DNA from: Methylobacterium aquaticum
Lineage (GTDB): Bacteria > Pseudomonadota > Alphaproteobacteria > Rhizobiales > Beijerinckiaceae
DNA length: 64,000 nucleotides
Direction of reading: 5' to 3'
Assembly: GCF_016804325.1 (NCBI RefSeq)
Contig: NZ_CP043627.1
Coordinates: 4,933,501 to 4,997,500 of the forward strand
The translations under genes and the position numbers were made by a program. The notes beneath the pieces were generated by a model. The model saw nothing but the letters and a program-made list of their open reading frames with translations, was not told where the DNA came from and searched no databases. Positions 1-6,446 of this stretch are shown here, one piece after another. Within the stretch, counting starts at the first letter, position 1. Every line of letters begins with the position of its first letter.

Positions 1-197
1 TCGAACGGGCAAGTCGTCCGCCGAATCGTCTGCCGACATGGCGCCTCGCAGGTGGCCGGCCGCCCGGTGCGGCAGCGCACGGAAAAAATTCGGAAACCCG
101 GCCGGTCGACGGCCGAGTGTGGCGCGGCGGTCATAGGCGTCCGGCCATGCCCAAGCTAGCCTGCGGCCACAATTTCGCTCAAACGGGGCGTCCTCCA

Positions 198-1091
198 GTG
201 TTCAAGAAGTTCATGCTCGCCGGCGCCGCGACGTCGCTCCTCGCCGGAGCGGCCTCGGCCGCGGACCTGCCGCGCCGGGTCGCCCCGCCGCCGGTCTTCA
301 CCGCCGTTCCGGTCTTCACCTGGACCGGCTTCTATGCCGGCCTGCACACCGACTACACCTTCACCGACCGCCAGCGCATCACCACCATCGGCAACGATGT
401 CGCGCCGACCAACACGATCGGCAACGTCGCGACCCTGCGTCGCCCGCCGGTGGTGAGCAACGAGCAGGACGGGCTGGCCAATATCGGCGGCGGCTTCGGC
501 TACAACTACCAGTTCACGCCGGGCTCGGGCGTCGTGGTCGGCGTCCAGGCGGACTGGGCCTGGAACGACATCCACAAGAACACCTTCTATCTCGGCCCGC
601 GTCTCGCCGCGAACAACTTCACGCCCGATCCGAGCGCCTTCCGTCAGGAGCTGTCCTGGCTCGGCACCGTCGTCGGCCGCGCCGGCTACGCCTTCGACCG
701 CCTCTTCGTCTACGGCATGGGCGGCTTCGCCTATGGTGGCGTGGATTACCGCGCCAACTTCTACACCGGGGGCGGCGCCCTGGCCTATGCCGGCCGCTAC
801 AACGACATCGCCACCGGCTACGCCTATGGCGGCGGCATCGAGTACGCCCTGCCGACCGACTCGCTCCTGGCCCGCTTCAGCCTCCTGGGGCTGCTCGGCA
901 TCCAGTCCCAGGCCGTGACGATCAAGGCCGAGTACCTGCACTACGACCTCGGCAGCCGCAACGTGCTCGTCAACAACACCGGCTTCACGCCGGCCGCCGG
1001 CGCGGCGCCGCGCGGCTCCTACACCTCGCGCTTCACCACCGAGGGCAACCTGGTCCGCGCCGGGTTCAGCTACAAGTTCAACGGCCTCTGA
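198..1091 (+). CDS. Outer-membrane beta-barrel protein (Omp25/Omp31-like)
   Basis: Predicted 297-residue outer-membrane protein. The first 21 residues form a signal peptide (VFKKFMLAGAATSLLAGAASA), followed by a short proline-rich linker and an alternating aromatic/glycine beta-barrel sequence starting at WTGFYAGLHTDY. This matches the Omp25/Omp31 class common in Hyphomicrobiales. The GTG at 198 is chosen because it gives a complete lysine-hydrophobic-AxA signal; the ATG at 213 is the alternative. The last residues end in aromatic-rich strand sequence (FSYKF). A strong terminator follows. The specific role (structural protein or pore) cannot be told from sequence. Confidence 0.85.
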   Translation: MFKKFMLAGAATSLLAGAASAADLPRRVAPPPVFTAVPVFTWTGFYAGLHTDYTFTDRQRITTIGNDVAPTNTIGNVATLRRPPVVSNEQDGLANIGGGFGYNYQFTPGSGVVVGVQADWAWNDIHKNTFYLGPRLAANNFTPDPSAFRQELSWLGTVVGRAGYAFDRLFVYGMGGFAYGGVDYRANFYTGGGALAYAGRYNDIATGYAYGGGIEYALPTDSLLARFSLLGLLGIQSQAVTIKAEYLHYDLGSRNVLVNNTGFTPAAGAAPRGSYTSRFTTEGNLVRAGFSYKFNGL

Positions 1092-1115
1092 TCGCTCGAT
1101 CGGCTGAGCCGCATC

Positions 1116-1137
1116 GGCGGGCCTGACCAGGCCCGCC
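1116..1137 (+). terminator. GC-rich hairpin after the Omp gene
   Basis: A perfect 9-bp stem (GGCGGGCCT/AGGCCCGCC) with a 4-base loop lies 25 bases after the stop of the outer-membrane protein. It has no U tract and may act with the next hairpin. Confidence 0.5.
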
Positions 1138-1145
1138 CCTCTCGA

Positions 1146-1180
1146 CGGCCGCGGGGCCCATCGCCCCGGCGGCCGTTTTT
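1146..1180 (+). terminator. Rho-independent terminator
   Basis: The stem CGGCCGCGGGGC pairs with GCCCCGGCGGCCG and is followed directly by TTTTT, a classic intrinsic terminator for the upstream outer-membrane protein gene. Confidence 0.8.
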
Positions 1181-1260
1181 GTTCGTTCCGGGCCGCAAGC
1201 TCCGTGAGCCTGCTTGATCGACCGACCAGTCGATCCGACGCCGGCATCGACAACCCTCCA

Positions 1261-1303
1261 CGTCATCCCGGGGCCCGGCGCAGCCGGGAACCCGGGATGA
1301 CGC
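1261..1303. repeat. REP-like palindrome (family B)
   Basis: Imperfect palindrome GTCATCCCGGGG...CCCGGGATGAC. Related copies, differing mainly in CCCGGGAT versus CCGGAAT, occur near 6355, 14973, 15070, 29041, 29136, 43769 and 43867, always between genes. Confidence 0.7.
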
Positions 1304-1347
1304 TGGAGGATATCAGGTCTTGATCGGCTCGCGCCGACACACCCTCA

Positions 1348-1564
1348 GAGCCTGTTTGATTGGCTCAAGCACTGATCCCCACACGCGACCTCATCCTGAG
1401 GTGTCAGTCGATTGAAAATCGACTGACCTCGAAGGAGAGCTCCAGGGATCACGTAGATTTCTGGAGCCCTCCTTCGAGGCTCCTTACAGTCGCACCTCAG
1501 GATGAGGTCGCGAGAGGGATAGGACAGGTCGTCGCGGCTAGATTTTTGTAAGTCAAACAGACTC
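1348..1564. mobile_element. Family A non-autonomous element, copy 1
   Basis: A 217-bp element with inverted ends GAGCCTGTTTGA (1348) and TCAAACAGACTC (ending 1564), flanked by TCA on both sides (1345-1347, 1565-1567). The core holds CCTCATCCTGAGGTG and its inverse CACCTCAGGATGAGG, an inner hairpin around TCGATTGAAAATCGA, and a second arm pair near CCTCGAAGGAG/CTCCTTCGAGG. It encodes no protein. The right-hand TCA is the TGA stop codon of the minus-strand hydrolase gene, so that gene ends exactly at the element boundary. Confidence 0.75.
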
Positions 1565-2518
1565 TCAGAGTTCCATCAGGTCCCGGCCCACCACGATCTC
1601 GCCCTTGAAGTGCGGCCGCACCGCCTCGAGCCAGACCTCGTCCTTGATGAACGGGTAGCCGCCCGGCACGAAATGCGACAGGACCAGCGTCTTCACGCCG
1701 GCCTCGGTGGCGACGCGCCCGACCTCCTCGGTGGTGGTATGGCTCGCGATCAGGTGCTCGCGCAGGGTCTTGGCGTTGGGTTCGGTGGCGATCAGCTTGT
1801 CGAGCTCGGGCAGGTACATGACCTCGTGGACGAGGATGTCGGCGCCCTTGGCGAGCGCGATCAGGTTCGGCGAGTAGCGGGTATCGCCCGAGATCACGAT
1901 CGACCGGTCGGGACAATCGAAGCGGAAGGCGAAGGCCGGCTCGACCGGCGGATGCTGCACCAGGGCGGCCGTGACGGTGACGCGCTCGTCGCGCATCACC
2001 TCTCCGGGTCCGGTGACCTCGTGCGGCACGATCAGGTCGGCGAGCGGCGGCCGGCCCTCGTCGGCCATGCGGGTCGTGATGTCGGATTCGTTGAGCTCGA
2101 GGAACTGGCGCGTCATCCGGACGAGCGGCGGCGGCCCGTAGGTGTTCACCCGGTGGGCGAGGTCGGTCGCCCAGGCGAGCAGGAGCACGTTGCCGTAATC
2201 GGCGTTGTGGTCCGAATGCTGGTGGGTGAGGAACATCGAATCGAGGGAGCCGAGCTTCAGCTTGGCCAGCACCATCTGCCGGCCGGTGCCGTTGCCGGCA
2301 TCGATCAGGTAGGTGTGCCCGTCGATCACGATGGCCTGGGCCGGCGCGGCGCGGTTCGGCTTCGGCGTCGGGCCGCCGGCGGTCCCGAGCAGGATCAGCC
2401 GCGAACGGCGCGGGGCGGGCGTCTGCGCCGCGGCACCCCGGGTGGAGAGGAGCGTCGCCAGGGCCGCCGTACCGCCGAGGATCGTCCGTCGGCTCGGGAG
2501 AAGGGTGTCGTCGGGCAT
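1565..2518 (-). CDS. Tat-exported metallo-beta-lactamase-fold hydrolase
   Basis: 317-residue MBL-fold metal hydrolase. A twin-arginine signal (SRRTILGG, then a hydrophobic stretch ending AAA near residue 31) indicates folded export to the periplasm. The metal motif HQHSDH is at residues 99-104 (family HxHxDH), with later ligand-like motifs SGDTRYSP and a C-terminal SHF. The layout resembles RNase Z/arylsulfatase-type MBL enzymes. The ATG at 2518 places the Tat motif at the N terminus; the longer upstream frame has no such signal. Substrate is unknown. The TGA stop abuts a mobile element. Confidence 0.85.
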   Translation of the reverse strand: MPDDTLLPSRRTILGGTAALATLLSTRGAAAQTPAPRRSRLILLGTAGGPTPKPNRAAPAQAIVIDGHTYLIDAGNGTGRQMVLAKLKLGSLDSMFLTHQHSDHNADYGNVLLLAWATDLAHRVNTYGPPPLVRMTRQFLELNESDITTRMADEGRPPLADLIVPHEVTGPGEVMRDERVTVTAALVQHPPVEPAFAFRFDCPDRSIVISGDTRYSPNLIALAKGADILVHEVMYLPELDKLIATEPNAKTLREHLIASHTTTEEVGRVATEAGVKTLVLSHFVPGGYPFIKDEVWLEAVRPHFKGEIVVGRDLMEL

Positions 2519-2744
2519 CGTGTCGTCTCGCCTGTGGCTGCGTCCGGTCGTGCTGCGCTCGTCATGGACGGGGGCGGTCCCGTCAAGGCGCGCAGGCCGC
2601 CGTCCCGGAGCGCGGGCGACACCATGCCCGGTTCGTGCGAGAGCACCACCGCGAGGGTGTCGAGGCTGTGGCGGAGCGGCCAGCCGCGTGAGGCGGACGG
2701 GGCCGTGCGGTCCCAGCCATGACCCACGGCGAGGAGCGGAATAG

Positions 2745-3221
2745 ATGACCGTCCGAAATCGCGCCGTGTCACGCAGAGCCCGGGCCGGCCTCGTCCTGTC
2801 CTGCGCGCTCCTGCTCTCGGCCTGCGCGGACGACGACGGCGCGGCGCGGCGGCGCATGCTCGGCGAGCATCCGGGTCTCGAAGCGGCGTTGCGCGTCGCC
2901 GATCCGCGCCGGGGCGGCCGCCTCTTCGGGCAATGCGCCGCCTGCCACACGGTCGGCCCCGGCGCCGGCGACCGCAACGGTCCCAACCTCTTCGACGTGA
3001 TGAACAAGCCGGTCGCGAGCAACAGCCCGCGCTACGGCTACACGGCGGCGCTGGGCGCCCTGGGCGGCACCTGGACGCCGGAGGCGATGGACCGCTGGCT
3101 CGCCGATCCGGGCAAGGTCGCGCCCGGCACGCGCATGCGCTTCGGGGGCCTTGCCGATCCGCTGGATCGGGCGGACGTCATCGCCTACCTGCAATCGCAA
3201 TCGGCAGCCTCGGCGCGGTGA
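2745..3221 (+). CDS. Lipoprotein cytochrome c
   Basis: 158-residue class I c-type cytochrome. A lipobox (LLLSAC, Cys27) points to lipid anchoring on the periplasmic face of a membrane. The heme motif CAACH is at residues 64-68, and Met131 (in GTRMRF) is the likely sixth ligand. The GPNLF-x-GYT pattern is typical of cytochrome c550/c2 relatives. AGGAG about 10 bases upstream supports the start. It probably carries electrons in periplasmic respiration, but no dedicated oxidase or dehydrogenase gene lies beside it. An FNR/FixK-type regulator is encoded convergently just downstream. Confidence 0.88.
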   Translation: MTVRNRAVSRRARAGLVLSCALLLSACADDDGAARRRMLGEHPGLEAALRVADPRRGGRLFGQCAACHTVGPGAGDRNGPNLFDVMNKPVASNSPRYGYTAALGALGGTWTPEAMDRWLADPGKVAPGTRMRFGGLADPLDRADVIAYLQSQSAASAR

Positions 3222-3297
3222 CGGGCGCGGGTCCTGTCCGGCCGTTCGAGACGCGTCCGGCCGGCCCTGCCGCGGCGGCGCCGATCGTTGCGGGCCG

Positions 3298-3969
3298 TCA
3301 CGCATTCAGGCGGCGGAGCGCCGCCTTGTCCCGGAGCAGGACGGTGCGGCGATGGGCCGGCAGCGCGATGACCCCGTCCCGCTCCAGCCGGGTCAGGGTG
3401 CGCGAGACGCTCTCGATCGTCAGGCCGAGATGGTCGGCGATGTCGGTCCGCGACATCGGCAGCGCGATTGCGCCGTCCGTCCCGGCCCGCTCCGCGAGAC
3501 CGAGGAGGAAGCTCGCGACGCGCTCACGCGCCGACTTGCGGCCGAGCAGCATCATGTGATCCTGCGCCCGCTCCAGCGCCCGCAGCATCGCCGCCACCAC
3601 CTCCTGGGCGAGCGCCCCGGCCCCTCCGGTCAGCGCCTCGCGGTCGCCGCGACGGAAGGCGGCGAGCGTGGTGCCGGTGAGCGCGTCGGCGCCGGTCCGC
3701 CGCTCGGCGCCGGCCTCGAGGCCGAAGATGTCGCCCGGCAGGTGGAAGCCGTCGATCTGCCGGCGTCCGTCGCTCAGGAGCCGGTAGGTCCGCACCGCGC
3801 CGGACACGACCTTGTAGAAATGCACCACGCGGTCGCCCTCGGCGTAGATCTCCTCCCCGGCCTCGAAGCGGCGGCGCGTGCCGGCGTCCGTGCCGTCCTG
3901 CCGGCTCCGGAGGGCTGGCGCGGCCTCGAACACGGGGCCGAGGCCGGCGGTGGCGAGCGCGAGCTGCAT
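3298..3969 (-). CDS. Crp/Fnr-family regulator (FixK-like, no cysteines)
   Basis: 223-residue transcription factor: an N-terminal cyclic-nucleotide-binding-like jelly roll (about 35-140), a dimer helix, then a winged helix with MSRTDIADHLGLTIESVSRTLTRL. The E-xx-SR recognition pattern is the FNR/FixK type that reads TTGAT-like half sites. The protein has no cysteine, so an FNR-style iron-sulfur oxygen sensor is excluded; FixK-like action, or sensing by another route, is more likely. A candidate site, TTGCGCTGGATCAA, lies at 5030, upstream of the nearby CBS protein gene. The name fixK is not assigned because FixLJ is not visible here. Confidence 0.85.
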   Translation of the reverse strand: MQLALATAGLGPVFEAAPALRSRQDGTDAGTRRRFEAGEEIYAEGDRVVHFYKVVSGAVRTYRLLSDGRRQIDGFHLPGDIFGLEAGAERRTGADALTGTTLAAFRRGDREALTGGAGALAQEVVAAMLRALERAQDHMMLLGRKSARERVASFLLGLAERAGTDGAIALPMSRTDIADHLGLTIESVSRTLTRLERDGVIALPAHRRTVLLRDKAALRRLNA

Positions 3970-4065
3970 GGGGATCCCTCGTCCGGGTAGCGTGCGACGA
4001 CAGGGTTACGGCAGCGGGGAATGGCGCGACATTCCGGTCCAGCGCGTAAGGGATTTCCCTTAGTC

Positions 4066-4126
4066 CTCAGGCAAGGTTCTCAGGCAAGGTTCTCAGGCAA
4101 GGTTCTCAGGCAAGGTTCTCAGGCAA
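4066..4126. repeat. 13-bp tandem repeat, 4.7 copies
   Basis: CTCAGGCAAGGTT is repeated head to tail four times exactly (4066-4117) plus nine bases. It lies between the Crp/Fnr gene and a decayed receiver gene and overlaps the latter's 3' end. The repeat is direct with no spacers, so it is not a CRISPR array. Confidence 0.9.
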
Positions 4127-4448
4127 GCGCGGCGAGGGCCGCGTGGGTGCCGGCGAGCGGCGTTCCGTCCTCGAAGGGGTTCTCGCCCACCTGCCGGAAG
4201 CCGGCTCGCGCCGCTGCATTTCCTCGGTGACCCGGCCGGTGACCGGGATGGCGGGCGGGCCGACGCGGCGCTCGCGCAGGCGGATGACGAGCGTGGCCCC
4301 GTCCATGCCGGCATGCGATGATCGACGACCAGGCAGCCCGCCCCGGCAATCCGGTCTCCCCGAGCAGGTGGGCGGCGTCCCGGGAGAGGCGGACCTCATA
4401 CCCTTCGAATTCGAGGCACGGTTCCCCGGGGGCCGGTCGCGCCGGCAT
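4119..4448 (-). pseudogene. Degraded response-regulator receiver domain
   Basis: Read across several frames on the minus strand, this stretch spells a receiver domain: LEFEGYEVRLSRDAAHLL, then CLVVDHRMPA (phosphoacceptor Asp region), then MDGATLVIRLRERRVGPPAI, VTGRVTEEMQRR, and ARAGFRQVGENPFEDGT. At least three frame changes separate the pieces, near 4330, 4300 and 4205. The conserved Lys before Pro-Phe (usually EKPF) has become Asn. The start is not definable; similarity may begin near 4490. It is probably a dead FixJ-like or stand-alone receiver gene. The tandem repeat at 4066-4126 overlaps its end. Confidence 0.6.
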
Positions 4449-4505
4449 GACCGCCCCCCGATCGCCGGCCCTACGGGTTCGTCGATCCGTCGCGAACTCT
4501 CCCGC

Positions 4506-4919
4506 TCATCCCGGCACCCCGACGGCGTCGCGCGCGGACGGACCGTCCGGAGCCGGGATGTCGCGCAGCGAGATCACCCCGACCACGTCGTCGCCGCGCA
4601 TCACCGGCAGGTGCCGGAACCCGCCGTCGATCATCAGCCGGTGGGCTTCCGCCAGGCATGCCCCGGCATCGATCGTCCGCGGATCGGGCGTCATCACCTC
4701 CCGCACGAGGGTCAGCATGGGGTCGCGGTGGCCCGCGACGACGCGGATGGCGATGTCCCGCTCGGTAATGATGCCGACGAGGCGCCTGGCTTTCATCACC
4801 ACGAGGGCACCGATGCCGTAATCGCGCAGGCGATGGCACACGCTCGCGACGGTGAAGCTCCCGCTCACGCCGCGCACGGGACGACCGGCGAGGACGTCGA
4901 GGAGGGTTCGGTTGGGCAT
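4506..4919 (-). CDS. CBS-domain pair protein
   Basis: 137-residue protein made only of two CBS domains (about residues 8-65 and 70-130). Motifs are GIGALVVMKARRLVGIITERDI and, in the second repeat, RHLPVMRGDDVVGVISLRDI. Such Bateman modules bind adenine nucleotides and usually regulate a partner. No enzyme is fused to it, so the partner is unknown. A FixK-like box (TTGCGCTGGATCAA) is centred about 117 bases upstream of the start, suggesting low-oxygen control, and the Crp/Fnr-type gene lies just beyond the neighbouring pseudogene. Confidence 0.85.
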   Translation of the reverse strand: MPNRTLLDVLAGRPVRGVSGSFTVASVCHRLRDYGIGALVVMKARRLVGIITERDIAIRVVAGHRDPMLTLVREVMTPDPRTIDAGACLAEAHRLMIDGGFRHLPVMRGDDVVGVISLRDIPAPDGPSARDAVGVPG

Positions 4920-5029
4920 CGGGCGACCTCACGCGGGGTCGGGGGCGGTCGTCGACGCCCCCGGGCTGGAACGGCCCCCTCGCGGGGGCGGGCCGGCCCT
5001 CACGATGCGGCAGGCCGTCCGGCCCGGCC

Positions 5030-5043
5030 TTGCGCTGGATCAA
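5030..5043 (-). promoter_or_regulatory. FixK/FNR-like box
   Basis: TTGCGCTGGATCAA combines the two half-site forms known for rhizobial FixK-type regulators (TTGCGC and GATCAA). It lies upstream of the CBS-pair gene (start 4919). Regulation by the Crp/Fnr protein encoded at 3298-3969 is inferred only. Confidence 0.5.
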
Positions 5044-5072
5044 ACGCCGTAAGGGGGCGGTCCGGGCCTGCG

Positions 5073-5735
5073 TCAGCCGCCCAGGGGCGACGGCACCGGC
5101 GACACGCCCTGCGCTTCCGCCGCCGCCCGCTCGGCCGCCAGCGCCCGGGCGTAGGACGGTTCGTTCGTCAGACCCGCCCAGTACGCCTTCGCGAAGTCCG
5201 GCAGCTGCTCGCCGAGCCCGGCGAACTCGGCCAGCATCAGGGCGTAGCCGATGCTGATGTCGGCGGCGGTGAAGCGGCCGGCGCAGACGAAGCGGCGATC
5301 TCCCAGCACCGCCCCGAAGCCCTTGAGCCGCGACAGGAACCAGCGTGCGTAATCCTCGACGAGGCCGGGATTGCGCCGCTCCGGCGGCTCGAACCGGCCG
5401 TAGCGCAGCACCAGGGTCTGCGGGAAGGTCAGGGTCGCCTCGCCAAAATGCAGCGCGTTGAGGTAGCGGCCGTATTCCGCCTCGTCGGGCCGCAATCCGA
5501 GTCCGCCGGCGCCGTGGCGCGCCGCAAGATATTCGCAGATCGCCGCCGATTCGGTCATCCGCGTCTCGCCATCCTCGAAGAGCGGGATCGTCCCGAGGGG
5601 ATTGAGCGCGAAGTACTCCTTGGCATGGACCCGCGGCGGGAACGGCAGCATCGCCAGCTCATAGGGCAGGCCGAGCGCCTCCAGGGCCCAGAGCGGCCGG
5701 AACGAGCGGGCGCCGACGCAGTGATGCAGCTTCAT
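5073..5735 (-). CDS. Glutathione S-transferase family protein
   Basis: 220-residue cytosolic GST. The N-terminal thioredoxin fold (1-78) begins MKLHHCVGARSFRPLW and contains the cis-Pro/substrate region NPLGTIPLFEDGETRMTES. The helical C-terminal domain (about 88-205) carries FTAADISIGYAL, the usual N-capping box. The ATG at 5735 gives the standard GST N terminus; longer frames add unrelated sequence. Expected role: glutathione conjugation or peroxide/dehalogenation chemistry in the cytoplasm. The upstream gap is filled by two nested non-coding elements, so its promoter is likely modified by them. Confidence 0.88.
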   Translation of the reverse strand: MKLHHCVGARSFRPLWALEALGLPYELAMLPFPPRVHAKEYFALNPLGTIPLFEDGETRMTESAAICEYLAARHGAGGLGLRPDEAEYGRYLNALHFGEATLTFPQTLVLRYGRFEPPERRNPGLVEDYARWFLSRLKGFGAVLGDRRFVCAGRFTAADISIGYALMLAEFAGLGEQLPDFAKAYWAGLTNEPSYARALAAERAAAEAQGVSPVPSPLGG

Positions 5736-5839
5736 GGTGTCACCAGGGGACGGTTGCTGGCCAGGTTTGGAAGGCCTGATCGGCGGGGATGGGTCGATGG
5801 TCCAAATGGTCGGTCTGTCGGATGGTCGCGCTTTGAGAG

Positions 5840-6026
5840 CCATGCCTTTTAAGGTGTCAAATACTTGGATGGTCTGCAAAAATTTACTATCGCGCAGCCA
5901 AGCTTGATGGTGCGCCCCGGGACCGAAAGTGCTCCCGATACCAGGGCGCCGATCGAGAGAAGATGGCGCGTCGACATCGGATAAAATAAAGATCATTCAC
6001 AATAAAAACCACCTTAAAAGGCCTGG
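5840..6026. mobile_element. AT-rich 187-bp MITE with 9-bp target duplication
   Basis: Left end CCATGCCTTTTAAGGTG (5840-5856) and right end CACCTTAAAAGGCCTGG (6010-6026) are inverted repeats matching at 16 of 17 positions. The element is flanked by perfect direct repeats CTTTGAGAG at 5831-5839 and 6027-6035. Its ends are clearly more AT-rich than the surroundings and it encodes nothing. Nine-base duplications are typical of some IS families, such as IS4/Tn5-type elements, but the autonomous partner cannot be named. The right duplication overlaps the left end of the family A element beginning at 6033. Confidence 0.8.
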
Positions 6027-6032
6027 CTTTGA

Positions 6033-6249
6033 GAGATTGTTTGATCGACTCCAGCACTTACCCCCACACACGACCTCATCCTGAGGTGTCAGTCGATTGA
6101 AAATCGACTGACCTCGAAGGAGGGCTCTAGGGATCGCGAAGACTTCTGGAGCCCTCCTTCGAGGCTCCTTTCAGTCGCACCTCAGGATGAGGTCGCGAGA
6201 GGGATGGGAAAAGGTCGTTGCAGCTAATTTTCGCAAGTCGAACAGGATC
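6033..6249. mobile_element. Family A non-autonomous element, copy 2
   Basis: 217 bp, the same length as copy 1. It begins GAGATTGTTTGA, ends TCGAACAGGATC, and has the same nested core (CCTCATCCTGAGGTG, TCGATTGAAAATCGA hairpin, inverse arm CACCTCAGGATGAGG). The flanks are TGA on the left and TGC on the right, so a triplet duplication is not intact here. Its left end has been hit by the AT-rich 187-bp element. Confidence 0.7.
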
Positions 6250-6354
6250 TGCTACCCTCCTCGTCGTTCCGCGGCCGCGAAAGCGGAGCCTGAAACCGCG
6301 GATGGTTCAGGATCGGGCGGCGATCGTCCCACCTTTCTTGAAACACCGGAGCGT

Positions 6355-6391
6355 CTGGATTCCGGGCTCCGTTGTCGCGGCCCCGGAATGA
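6355..6391. repeat. REP-like palindrome (family B)
   Basis: TCTGGATTCCGGGCTCC...GGCCCCGGAATGACC, a single copy between the family A element and the 3' end of the acyl-CoA synthetase gene. Confidence 0.65.
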
Positions 6392-6446
6392 CCCCGTGTG
6401 GTGGAAATGGAGTGCTCACTGGATTTCAGCGTCCAGGTCGGCCGGC

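Noticed and set aside
156..1253. 365-codon minus-strand frame opposite the first gene
   Set aside because: Composition is Arg/Gly/Ala/Val shadow sequence, and the plus strand has a clear signal peptide and beta-barrel.
1360..1551. Short open frame inside family A copy 1 (similar ones at 6187 and 52180)
   Set aside because: It spans the palindromic repeat, differs in reading frame between copies and has no conserved translation.
4066..4126. Possible CRISPR array
   Set aside because: Units are contiguous 13-mers with no spacers.
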